Of a DNA stretch of 64,000 nucleotides, positions 22,704 through 33,350 are shown piece after piece. Within the stretch, counting starts at the first letter, position 1, and each line of letters opens with the position of its first letter. A program made the translations under genes and the position numbers. The notes below the pieces were generated by a model that was given only the letters and a program-made list of their open reading frames with translations, was not told where the DNA came from and did not search any database. Source of the stretch: Labyrinthula sp. Ha (Eukaryota > Sar > Bigyra > Labyrinthulida > Labyrinthulaceae); assembly GCA_015227615.1 (NCBI GenBank), contig JAALGZ010000036.1, forward strand, positions 124,001 to 188,000, given 5' to 3'.

Positions 22704-22823
22704 ACCAGAAAGCAAGAAACAAAAAGTAAAGATCCCACAAGTATATTGTTGAGGAGAAGCCAGGATTCATCGATTAATTTAGACGAAATTCGTATTGTTA
22801 TTTAAAGAGTATTCTGAAGTAAT

Positions 22824-23774
22824 ATGGAAGAAGAAACCTCTGAGAAATATGGCTGCCTGGTGTTAGTGGTGCACAAGTGTCTTAGCCAAATTGCACTGCA
22901 GTTCAACTTGAGTTCTGTCAACTTCAACTTAAGACGTAGCTTCTTTAGTCTATCAAAGGATCAAATCAATTATGAGCTTAATGTTTTATCAGAAGTTTCT
23001 ATTTTGAAAGATATTTTCACACTTTGCGATTCTTCAAATGAAAATGAAAACAATAGGGTAAAGCTTATTTTTGGTTCAAGTTTTAATCTCAGAGATAACT
23101 TGTTTGAAACATTGGAAAAAGTAATTTCTAAACTCAATGTTCAAAAAATATATCTTAGAATAAACTTAGAACCGTATTTTGATGCAGAAACTGTTGATTT
23201 GACTCCTGTTCTCTACAAGCTCAAGTCAAAGTATCAATTAGAAATTCATCATTCTGGAACAATTTTTAATAACACTTTTTATACTAAAGACAGAACTCAT
23301 AAAATTTGGTATTTCATGTTTCACTTTTTTGATATCATTCATCTACAAAAACTTCAAATTATTGCTAAATTATCAGTAAGTTTGAAAGACTATATCACCC
23401 AAATGCAGTACTTAAAGAAAAGAATCCCATATATATTTTTTAAAACGTATAAAAACTTAAAAGAAATAAATTTGAAAATAGAAGCAGTTGGACATAGTAT
23501 AGAAGTTTCTACATTATTATACTTGGGTAATACAGAACTATTAGATAAAATTACATCTTTCACTTTGAGTCAATATCCTTGGAAAAATGAGTTTTTTTAT
23601 GTTTTATCAAAAATTCTTAAATGCTCTTTAAAGAACTCGAAATTAGTTTTTCTTTTATTTAATAGAGATAAAAAACCTAGGCAAAAGGAACTTGTTAATT
23701 TACTTCGAAATAATTTTAGCTCAACTAAACTAAAATATCGATACAAAATCTACTCTATTTCAGCAGTAAGATAA
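22824..23774 (+). CDS. Member 2 of the dispersed ~315-aa protein family
   Basis: A 316-aa intronless frame from ATG 22824. The protein opens with a hydrophobic strand (CLVLVVHKCLSQIAL) and carries the three family anchors: KIYLRINLEPYF, IWYFMFHFFDIIHLQKL, and KKRIPYIFFKTYKN followed by EINLKI. It is closest by eye to the 313-aa protein at 12473, sharing LLDKITSFTLSQY against LLEQIKSLSISRY. There is no signal peptide, membrane segment or known catalytic motif. It stands alone between two retroelement fragments, in a region otherwise empty of genes, and has the TTTTGGGCAA element upstream. Confidence 0.8.
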   Translation: MEEETSEKYGCLVLVVHKCLSQIALQFNLSSVNFNLRRSFFSLSKDQINYELNVLSEVSILKDIFTLCDSSNENENNRVKLIFGSSFNLRDNLFETLEKVISKLNVQKIYLRINLEPYFDAETVDLTPVLYKLKSKYQLEIHHSGTIFNNTFYTKDRTHKIWYFMFHFFDIIHLQKLQIIAKLSVSLKDYITQMQYLKKRIPYIFFKTYKNLKEINLKIEAVGHSIEVSTLLYLGNTELLDKITSFTLSQYPWKNEFFYVLSKILKCSLKNSKLVFLLFNRDKKPRQKELVNLLRNNFSSTKLKYRYKIYSISAVR

Positions 23775-25909
23775 AACTCAACTATGCCCAAGTACATATT
23801 TCTTTGTATTTATTTCTTTAATGTTTCTATTTTGATGCGATTGCTTTAATTCTAGCAAGAGGAAATATTTTAACCTTTTAATTTTGAAGCATAGAGTGAG
23901 AGATCTACGAAATCATGCTTCATTGAAATAAAACCAAAAGTTTGTTATGATGTGACTTTATGCATATATGATAAAAATATCATTTTTCCTATATTAAAAC
24001 TGAGTCCCAGCTTATTCAAATCATTCTTCTTTTTTTGTATGGAACTTATATAAGATTCGAGAAGACATAATTTGAAATAAAATATTTCAGCATAAGCTGT
24101 GCTTTTAAAAATTCTTCTATTTATTAAATCCAATAGTATTCAATTTAGAAATGCATTTCATTCCTATTGCCTGGGAAACCTTACCTTAAATTGATTGGTA
24201 ATTCTGTTATTCTGAAGATCTCGTACTGAATTCAAAATTCTCTTGGACAAATAACTTAGTCGATGAATTGTTTCTCATTTATCATAGAATTCACAACCAA
24301 ATCTAAAAAACCTATACTTTAGGAATTTTATATGTATTGAAACTCATTAATAAATGCCAAAAACAATATTTCTTATTCTCCTTGGTGCAAATCTCTCTTG
24401 ACATACCATTGTCTTCAGTAACACTTGTAGATTCGGTTTACTCTGCATCGTTTGAAAGAAGATTCTTAAGTTTTCTTAGATAAACAGCGAACATTAATTT
24501 GAAGCTATATGTATTGTTTTTTCTTCTTCCTTAGAAAAGCTACATATAGGTTCTTCAAGGAAGTTCAAAAGGTTTTCAAAACTCACATATTCGAGACGTG
24601 TTCAACTTCCGGGTTTCTTCATTGGAGAGAGCAATAGTTTCCTTGCTTATTATTTTCTTCGGAAAATCCTTGAAGTTATAGTTGAACGTTGCTTTAGAAT
24701 TGTTTCCTGAAGACACTTGTTGAACTAATATTTCTTCATCTTCTTCTTTCTTCGATTATTCTACTATGAAACAGGTTGCATAAGAACTGGCTCTACCTTC
24801 ACAAACAAAACTATATCATTTGTACTCACATATTTTAATATCAAGTGTTTTGCTCAGATTATATAGCAATGTTAAATTTTAAACCCTGTAAGAGTAACTA
24901 TGCAAGTTTTTATGTTTTTCTTGATATGTATATTATTTGAGTCCGCTTAGAATGAGTTCTGCATTAGAAGTTATCTGGAATATATTATGAGTTTGCCCTA
25001 GGTTCTATATGACACATACTTGACTGTTTTTCTATGTTATTACTTTTTCCCAGCTATGCTGGGTATATGTTTACACTGATTATACTTCTTAATAAACTCT
25101 CTAGCAAGAGTTGTATATACTGCGTTTACGTCATTTTGATCCTGGAAAAACCTTCTCTTTGTTTTTGCTCCTTTCTCAGTATAACTTCGTAGTTTCTATC
25201 GAAGCAATTTGTAGGAAAAACAGTATTGAAAAATGTCCATGCCACCCGAAAAAGTTGGTACATATGACTCTTTCTGCTCAATTCAATAGAAATCAATTTA
25301 CAACCCAATGGAAGAATGTTTTATTGTTTTGCAGCTTGTGTGGTAGGGCATGGAAAAATGGAAGACCTGAACAAGAGTTGTTAAATACTTTGCAATTTTC
25401 TTTGTCTATTCATAATACAGAGAACCTAAACACAAAAAAAAGATATTCGATCCCTCAGACACTTCAACTACATGAAAGATTCGATTCATTCACTTGATAG
25501 ATGTCAAAGCTACTAACGTGATACATTAAGAGGAAAAGGCGATCGTATAATGGAATGTATATATTTTCACTTTTCAATTATTGCAACCTCATAATCTTTA
25601 ATTTGAATCATTAATTTTCGCATATGGAAGATATTTTTTTTGAATATCACCACATCACGCATTCCAAAGAATTTACTAAAATTCTGAATTAACCTAAGAC
25701 AGAGTTACTCAGGTGGAGATATATTATGATTGAGCATTTCACGGTTAGTATAGTTGCTCGAACTAAGTTTATTTTAAACATTGAAAACGACACTTAGAAT
25801 AAATATTGAGTAAACAGAAGAAATGATACTAGGTACCTCTGATACTGAGCTTACGTCGACTTAGCGCCTCCAGGGGCTCACAGATTTCCTGGACCGACGC
25901 AAAGTGCAT
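23775..25909. other. Gene-poor stretch with one unassigned open frame
   Basis: Mostly AT-rich filler. CCCAGC-TAT-GCTGGG at 25049-25063 is a small hairpin. The frame 25105-25497 is described separately. Short minus frames near 23945 look like chance. Confidence 0.5.
25105..25497 (+). other. Unassigned 130-codon open frame without ATG start
   Basis: An open frame begins right after a TAG that could be a splice acceptor and has no ATG near its 5' end. It encodes two Cys pairs (KCPCHPKK and FCSLCGRAWKNG), which hint at metal binding. No donor site in a suitable phase was found upstream. It may be an exon of an unseen gene, a mobile-element relic, or chance. Confidence 0.2.
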
Positions 25910-26720
25910 GCCAAAGTACTTTCATTGAACGTCGGCTGTCTAGCTCAGTACAAGCTTTCTACAAACGTAAGGCTTACATACGAATTCCCGTCCCTACTGA
26001 TCCTAATTTGAGAAGTTGAGCAGAAACGTGTTGAAACTTTTAGAAGAGTGAAAGAAAATACCAGTAAGAGCGGGAGAGCAAGGAGGTTTGTGTCACAAGC
26101 TTACTCAAACTCCACTGTCGTAGCGATCTATATGGGTCTGGAACCCCTCCAGTACGTAACTGACACCTACAGAGTGAGTGGCAGGATCCTAGTAGTTAAA
26201 ATCATGTCAAGAAATACCCGAAAACTATGGTTAACTAGTATTTAGACCATACACAGAGAATCCACAGGCCGAGAATACCAAGACCTGTCAAAGATGCTGC
26301 TGGAAAAGCTCATAGATAAAGGGAACAAGAGAATTCTTACAGTTATCGGAGGAGACTGAAGGACTAAGGTCAAGAGAACATGGACAGATGCAAGAGATAA
26401 ATGTGATATATATTTAAGAAGCACCCGGAATGAAAAGTTGCTTTAGCAGTTCCTGCTACGCAGTGAAATGAACAGTAAGAACCATAAATACAAGACAGAA
26501 AAGAAGATATCCAGACAGGGGGCCAGAAACGGTTGAAAAGCTGTCAAATGCAGAATGTAAAAAACACTGCTGTTAACTGGAACAGCGCAATGCCTCAATG
26601 AAAGAACAACTCTGGAACAAGCACTACAACAAGACAAAATCCCGGAATACCTGTAAGCCCACAACAAACCCATAGCACCTGATCACTCACCCCATCTGCG
26701 TAATTTCTCAAACAAAACCA
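25910..26720 (+). mobile_element. Decayed non-LTR retrotransposon: endonuclease remnant
   Basis: In this GC-richer patch the plus strand, read across frameshifts and stops, shows the order of blocks of the APE-type endonuclease of LINE elements. KVLSLNVGCL at 25913 matches the N-terminal L-N-V-x-G-L block. RVSGRILVVKI, then RKLWLTSI, stop, then REYQDLSKMLLEKL and RILTVIGGD, stop, RTKV (about 26170-26370) match the substrate loop and the G-D-x-N-A-K-V-G block. A linker-like charged region follows to about 26.7 kb. No reverse transcriptase follows in this orientation, and stops interrupt the frame, so it is a dead fragment. It is oriented opposite to the RT remnant at 21.7-22.6 kb. Confidence 0.65.
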
Positions 26721-29700
26721 GGAGGATGCCGTCATGTACTTTCTACCCACTCGCAGCACTACATAAGTCTAAGGACCCCCCTTTCTTGCGTCGTTGGACT
26801 CTAATGAAGACAGCAAAGCGCCTGAAATACACCGGACCATCCAAACACATAAATGGAGCCAATGCTACTCAAATTGTAAAAAAAAACTCTACGGGATCAA
26901 ACTGAACCACTCAACGCCGTTCTAGACTTCGGAAACGCTTCTAGTGTACACCTAGTGCTCATTTAACATCTTTTATATCGTTACTGAAGCTTTGGTTGTT
27001 GATTTGGATAGCTTTTTCAGAGTTAATAATTGGTTGGGAAATCAAGCACAAGAATCAAAAATAAACAAAACCTAATGGAGTAAAAGGGTTCCTTACGCTT
27101 GAAAATATCTAATAATTCGATTAACATAACATCAATAATAACTTTACTATAGAGAGTATGGGAAAGACCTTAGTCTCGCACTGGGTTAGGTCCATTTACT
27201 CAATTGTATGTGCCACGGAATTCTCATTATTAACTAACTAATGCTTAGATTCCCAAATTAAGAGAGTAGTGCGTGATAGGTACGAACAGTAAGAAACAAA
27301 CTAGAACCAGATGAATTGTAAAAAGTTATAAAAAGGATTGGTAGTTATTTAAATTTGAAAAATTATCTTTGTAATTACTGCAAAATGAGTTATTTTTGGC
27401 ATCACTGAATCATTTATTCCCAACCTTCTAACACAGGCGTAAAACAAAGCCTTGAAAGTTGCAATGATGCTTTAAGAAGAAGTTGTGATATTGAAAGGAA
27501 GTTCATCCTTCAAAATATTACGCTAAGATCATACAAATGATAGTTATTTCTTGAATTCAGGGCCCAGCTCTTTTTCTGTGAACCATGTATGAAAAATAAC
27601 TAATCTTAGTGTTTTGACATCACTTGACAAGAGTAACACTCCTAAAGTAGCTTACACTATATGGAACTCCGAGCGTTTCAAATGAAATTTGAACAATTAT
27701 CTCGTTTTAAAGAAAGAATATTCGACTAAATATAGACAGAAAATGAGCTTTGAACTCTACATTTTCTTTGCAAACATAACGGATAAAATATTCAGATGCA
27801 TCATGAAACGAGGACAGTTTGATTTTGATATGTAAGATGTTAGATCCATGCGGGTGGTATCAAAATTCAAACAAAAGAATAAAGTAAGTTAAATTGAATG
27901 GGATTTAGTTTCAGGATTATCATCACAGAAATGCTCTAGAACAAAAAATGAGTTTGTTTGTTTTAATGAAATTGTGTCAATAGAAAACTCCTAAAGCATT
28001 TGGGCTTCACTAAAAGTCCTCATAAACATATTGACCCATAGCTCCATAGAAATATTTAGCAGGGAATTTTTTTCCTAAGAAAACGCTTTAAAGGAAACTC
28101 CTTAATGTAAAAAAATGGCAAAATAACTCTAGACTACATAGGGATAAAATAAAATCATAGAATAAGTTAGTATCGAAGAGTGAAGTCTTTCTAGCACAAA
28201 ACCATAATAGTCGTATTTCCAAATAGATACCCTAGCTCTGCTTATGCTCATTAACAACCATCTTCATGTCCAGCCTGATTTGAAAATTAATGTTGTTTAT
28301 TTATCGCTACCAAGAGTTGGTATTAACCATATTACTGAGTTTGAAATGCTGCGCAGATTCTTTACGTAACAAGGTTTGGTTAAGATGATTACTTAGTTTA
28401 CCTATTATGAGTGGTATGGCGTCATCATAAATAATTGATCTAGAGGAAGAGGTAACTTTTATGAATTTTTGCAATAGCAGTCTTACCCCTGATTGTATTG
28501 CAAAGTAGAATTGGTAGCTATCTGCAAGAAATTCTTAAATATAATATCTAAGTATTGCATAAATTGACTTTGAATAAATTGGTTTTCGAATTTGTCATTT
28601 GTAGATTGATTATATCAAAGCTGTTAAATAAAACAGTAACATTTTCTTCAGAACTATAAATGATTTTTTCTAGTTTCCTATTCATCTACTCTCTCTACTT
28701 ACCTTCACTGAGTGAGAAGTGATGGGTGAGTCTTTCACATTCATTCATAGGGGTAGTTTTTGTATTTGGCTTCTGCTAATCTTTTTGACACCAGTCGCTT
28801 AGACTTAATAACTTTTCAATAAAAATTTGACATATCTTAGAATTTTTCTTGATTAAGCATTCCATTATTGAGCACTTATATCAGTGGTAGCGCTGTGGAA
28901 ATAGTTTCTTACAATACGCAATCAATACTAGGGTATATTACGTCTACTTAGGAACACAGTATGCAAACTTTGGAGTAAAAATGCACGGCCGAGGGGTGAA
29001 ATTGAAAAAAAAACTAACTCATAAAATTTCTAGTGAAAGTCTCAAGCAATGTAAATAGTTCTATGTATAGCGATTTAAGAGATAATGATTACTATTGCTC
29101 TTAGATCGAGCTTGTTTAAGCTTATTTGCATCCTGGGTACCCCTCTGTTTATTTGTAGCGTAAGAGTAATTTATTCTGTATCCCCATTTTTTTTCCTAGT
29201 CTTTTGTGAGTGGGTGTACATATTTTCTCGATATTTATCTACAACTAAGCATAGTTAACCTGTTATCCATAATGAGACTCATTCTAATAATATTGTATGC
29301 AATGGTAAAATCGCGGCCATCAAATGGTAACACTATATAAAGACATTCTTCAATAACTGCAAACTCTAGATATGGCTGTAGCTAAATAAAATAGATTGCA
29401 GTATTGCATCTTTGAAACTTGTAAGGTGAGTCAAATATTTAAAAAACAAAACTATCATGCTTAAGAGTTCCAATTTGCAAAGAATGCATAACCATTTGCT
29501 TAATCGGTTTTCCCAATGGCCTACCGTTATTAATTAAGCCTAAAAGATGACAACTTGCATATAAACTAATTAAGTGTCCATTTACGTCTCTTAACAATAT
29601 GCTTTCATAAGATACTAAAATTTTGCGGTTGCATAAGATTAAGTTATTCTTTTATCGTCTAACTATCTTGCTTATTTGTCCATTAAGCCTAAGTCATCTA

Positions 29701-31715
29701 AGCACTAAAACCATAATGAATTTGCTCCATTTCCACTACCTTTCTGAGATATTAAAGTTAAATACAAAAGTATTGTACCTAGCAAAAATTTGTGTACGTA
29801 AATCTAAGATTATTGATTTGGAGAAGTATCCTGCTCTTATATAAAGTTTTGCTTATCTGGAAGGACTGTTTCCAATAATATACTGAAATGGTGGTTGGAG
29901 GTTACGAACTACAGTTATATTAGCTCACTGCATTTATCAGTGATTTGAGCTTCAAAATTGCTGAATTCACTAAGTTCAAAAGGTTAAGAGAAGAGATATA
30001 CTAAGCGAATAAGCTACCTAGGATAGTTACAATCTCCAAAGAACTCAACTAGAACAATGAGAAGAGAAAGAGGTTAATTTAATTATTAATGCCATTCTTG
30101 TCTTAAGTATTGTTTAAGAAACGATTCTATATGAAATGGACTTACAGAAAAAAAAGGTGAATGACTTATATAGCATCTTGATAATAAACTACGGACTCAT
30201 CTTTGTGATATCTATACAAGTTCTATGTCCATTACTATCTGTTATTCAACTGGAACGTGATATGAGGTCTCAGCCAAGTTGGGGGTAGCAAGCAAGAGAA
30301 CAACGGCTCAAATATAAAGAAACGATCTGCTTAGTATGACCAGTACAATCATTTTCAAAAAGAGCGCACTGCTCTATAATTTACTAAGTGGCCACGTGGA
30401 AATGTAAATATAAGTCCCTAGAAGTCAATGCATAATCAAGGCTAAATGAAAACCAATAAAGACAAGATATTAAAAGGCCGCTAGTTTACTCTACATAGTA
30501 TCATTCTTTAAGATTCATCAACACTCCGCAAATTAGTGATCAAAATTATAAAAAACGCTTACGAGCGAAATAGATATTAAACAGTGATCTAAATGCTCTG
30601 CTTGCAAAGATAGTCCTTAAGTCGTTCGCCACACACCATTTTGGTATAATTATTCTAAAACGACAAAATACTTTTTTTGTCCGCTTTTAAAAAAGATACA
30701 GAAGCTATAAAATAATTTAAAGTATTTTCAAGAATTTTGACTATATTAACCTCTTCAATCATCTTCCTCTCGCCATGTTAACCTAATTCCCACACTATAG
30801 ACCGCACCACGAATAGCAACGATGTGAAACCTAAACTTCAGTGCACTGATTTATTTAATTTATGCCAGTTATGCTTTTTCATTGAAATTAATAGCTGTAA
30901 AATTATCATTTTTCCTTTGGAAAATCGCCCGTTTCTTTCTAAGCTGATTACTCATGTTGTAACAGACTCCATTTACAACTCTAGTGAACATGAAATAACT
31001 TTGCCTTCTAAAAATATTTTACATATACTTTAAATTTGCTTACTTAAGGTAAAGGAGCATTCAATAATTATTAAATAAGGCCAGAGTACTCTAACAAATT
31101 CTCTCATACGTTTTTTCATTAGCACTCAACCTTGATTCAGTCTTCATTTGCTTTCTCGGCGGGGGAACTTAGAGTGCATATCTTGTCCATTTCATTGAAC
31201 ACAATCGCCTTTTTCATGGCAGATGCAGAAGAGGCCGATAATATATTCATAAAACGTCAAAATAACAAATTTTGAAACTTGGAACATTTTCCTTTAGAAA
31301 TGCGAGCCTGGACAGACTAGCCCACAATGTCAAAATCCTTTTAATGCTCTCTTAGCTAAGTCAAAAATATCCTTTTACCCGATATTCCAGTTGATAAAAG
31401 CAAGTTTTGAGTGAAAAACTTTTCCCTAAGTTTTTGTCGAAGACTCTCTCTCGTGGTTTTGCAATTCTACTTAGTGAAACAGTGCACTAAACTATCGGCT
31501 TTGGTAAAGTGACTATAAGAACATGGGATACCAGGGTTATTTATGCACAAGCTATAATAATTATTACAAAACAATATTTTAATAAATGTTTCTGGCATTT
31601 AACTCCTAACTTAACTATTAACTATTAACTGTCAACTCTTTACTTTCAACCATATATAGGGTGTTACTGGCATTATTCTTTAATCACAGTGTGAGATTAC
31701 CACAAGGAGTGAACG
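26721..31715. other. Five-kilobase gene desert
   Basis: No supported coding or RNA gene. The part up to about 26.95 kb is still GC-richer and probably belongs to the retroelement fragment. A CACGTG box lies at 30393-30398 with no gene nearby. A short TTAACTA tandem repeat near 31612-31637 lies about 80 bp before the next gene. Confidence 0.5.
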
Positions 31716-32607
31716 ATGGACTTCCTTGAAACGTATATAGTAAAACGAAGAGAGAGTTTAATCATCCAAGTTGAACGATTTTCCAATGAGTTCACGCCAG
31801 CCAAAATTATATGTGAAATAATCCTCATTATTATATCTGTCTCCCTGTCTATCTATCTTCGTACTGTTTATCCCAGAACAAATGAAACTAGTTCTAAGTC
31901 TTCAGACAAAAAGCCGGAAGAGTGTGAAGCCGAGGACGATTACTACTTACAAGAGATGAAGGCAGAGTACATTAATTATTTTGACCAACCAGATGAACTA
32001 GTTGAATATTTTTTTCATAGTGATTACATTCACATTTCTGAAGAAAATCAGCTTATTTATTATGTCAAACGTATGTTTTCTTGCTCACTTAACTTTATAG
32101 CATCTGGTGTTGGTTACAGGTTGAACGATCCACTTCCAAAAGCAGAGTCTGATCAAGCTATAGAAATGCTTCAGTAAATTATTTTTATTGTTGGACGCTT
32201 AGTATGAGCGATGATGAGATTGAGGAATCAGAAAGTCTTTTTAAGAATACAAGAACAAATCGCATATGGTTTGGAAAAGGAGGAAATCTAAGCGATGAAT
32301 ACGAGGAGTGGAAATATTTTCATAATTGTACGTCTATATGTATTCATTTATTTCACTTTAATATTCTAGCTGGATCTGAAAACACCTCCTTCGACTATTT
32401 TTTTGCTCAAGGGTAACTTTTTCATGTTGTTTTAACAATAGTGAAATACATGAGATTCTCAATAGCTTAGAAAAGGAAAATTGTGTAATGAAAATCCTGT
32501 ATGGATATGACAAGTTTTCTGATCTAACTCAATTTAAGCAAGATACGTACAACGCATCCTTACTACTTGACATAACTTCATCGATGTATCAGAATTTAGT
32601 CCATTAA
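31716..32607 (+). CDS. 277-aa single-pass membrane protein, three exons
   Basis: Exons 31716-32173, 32203-32412 and 32442-32607, joined through two 29-nt GT-AG introns (32174-32202 and 32413-32441, the second with TTTTAACAATAG), give a continuous 277-aa frame. The separate ORFs at 31716 and 32204 are therefore one gene. Residues 31-48 form one hydrophobic helix after a short cytosol-like basic N-terminus. A long acidic, Tyr- and Asp/Glu-rich soluble part follows. No family was recognised. Inside exon 2, a stop-free 42-nt or 30-nt GT-to-CTAG segment ending near 32371 could be an additional in-frame intron, so the protein might be 10 or 14 residues shorter. It converges on the MDP-1 gene, with 85 bp between stops. 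Confidence 0.7.
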
Positions 32608-32692
32608 TAAAAAATAGTAAAAACATTTTCTAAAAGAATACTAAAGGTTATACTTCAGGTTTCCAAAACTTTTCAACTATTTATTCTTAAAC

Positions 32693-33350
32693 TCACGAAT
32701 TCTTTTCATTAAACTTTTTTAGTGCTTGCTCAAATATATCAACAGTCATTCCATGTGGTGTTTTCATAGTTGTTATACCAGGACAATGTCTTCTAACCTC
32801 TGCGCAATTGTCACCCCACTGGCAATCATCAAAAAATATCATATCTTTATATTCTATACTTGTTAATTTCTGTAAGTTTGGTAAATGGCTAACTCCTTTA
32901 TTACTACTAAGTCCAATTTCTCTTCTTCTACCTATTTGAAGATTATTTTCAGCCTCAGAAAATCCATTTTTGAATACATCGTACACGGATTTGCCAGGAA
33001 CAACTTCCAGAATTTTTAACGAGGCAAGAGCACATTTTTCCGCAAATTTTGTATCAGCACTAGAGGCTGCTGCAATGCGAGTATATTCAGGCATTTCACC
33101 AGATTCATACATTTGAAGAACTTTCAAGGCACCATCGAAGAGTTTGACTGTGGCTCTTCCGTTGCTAGCACCGACCACAAGGGCATTAGCATTGTCTCTA
33201 ATGGGTTCTGTAGGGATTTCATTCAAGGTGTACATCTCAGGTGAGTACATACAATCATCCTAAATAGTATAAAGAATAAGTTGAGAAACATACCAAGTCA
33301 AAAACAAGTAACTTCGGAAACTTTGCAAATTTCTCTTCAAGTTTCTTCAT
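32693..33350 (-). CDS. Magnesium-dependent phosphatase 1 (MDP-1), HAD superfamily
   Basis: Two exons: 33294-33350 encodes MKKLEEKFAKFPKLLVFDL, and after a 34-nt intron (33260-33293) exon 32693-33259 continues, giving 207 aa. The first exon supplies the catalytic aspartate; without it the frame would start too late. HAD motif I is D18-L-D20-D-C, with Cys where MDP-1 usually has Thr. Motif II is in AAASSAD (Ser85/86). The lysine of motif III is K140 in SSNKGVSHLPNLQK. Motif IV is MIFFDD (D163, D164). This order and the IAAASSAD and MIFFDD strings match MDP-1, a small cytosolic phosphatase of phosphotyrosine or sugar-phosphate substrates (suggested in protein-deglycation repair). An extra segment of about 40 residues separates motifs II and III. 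Confidence 0.85.
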
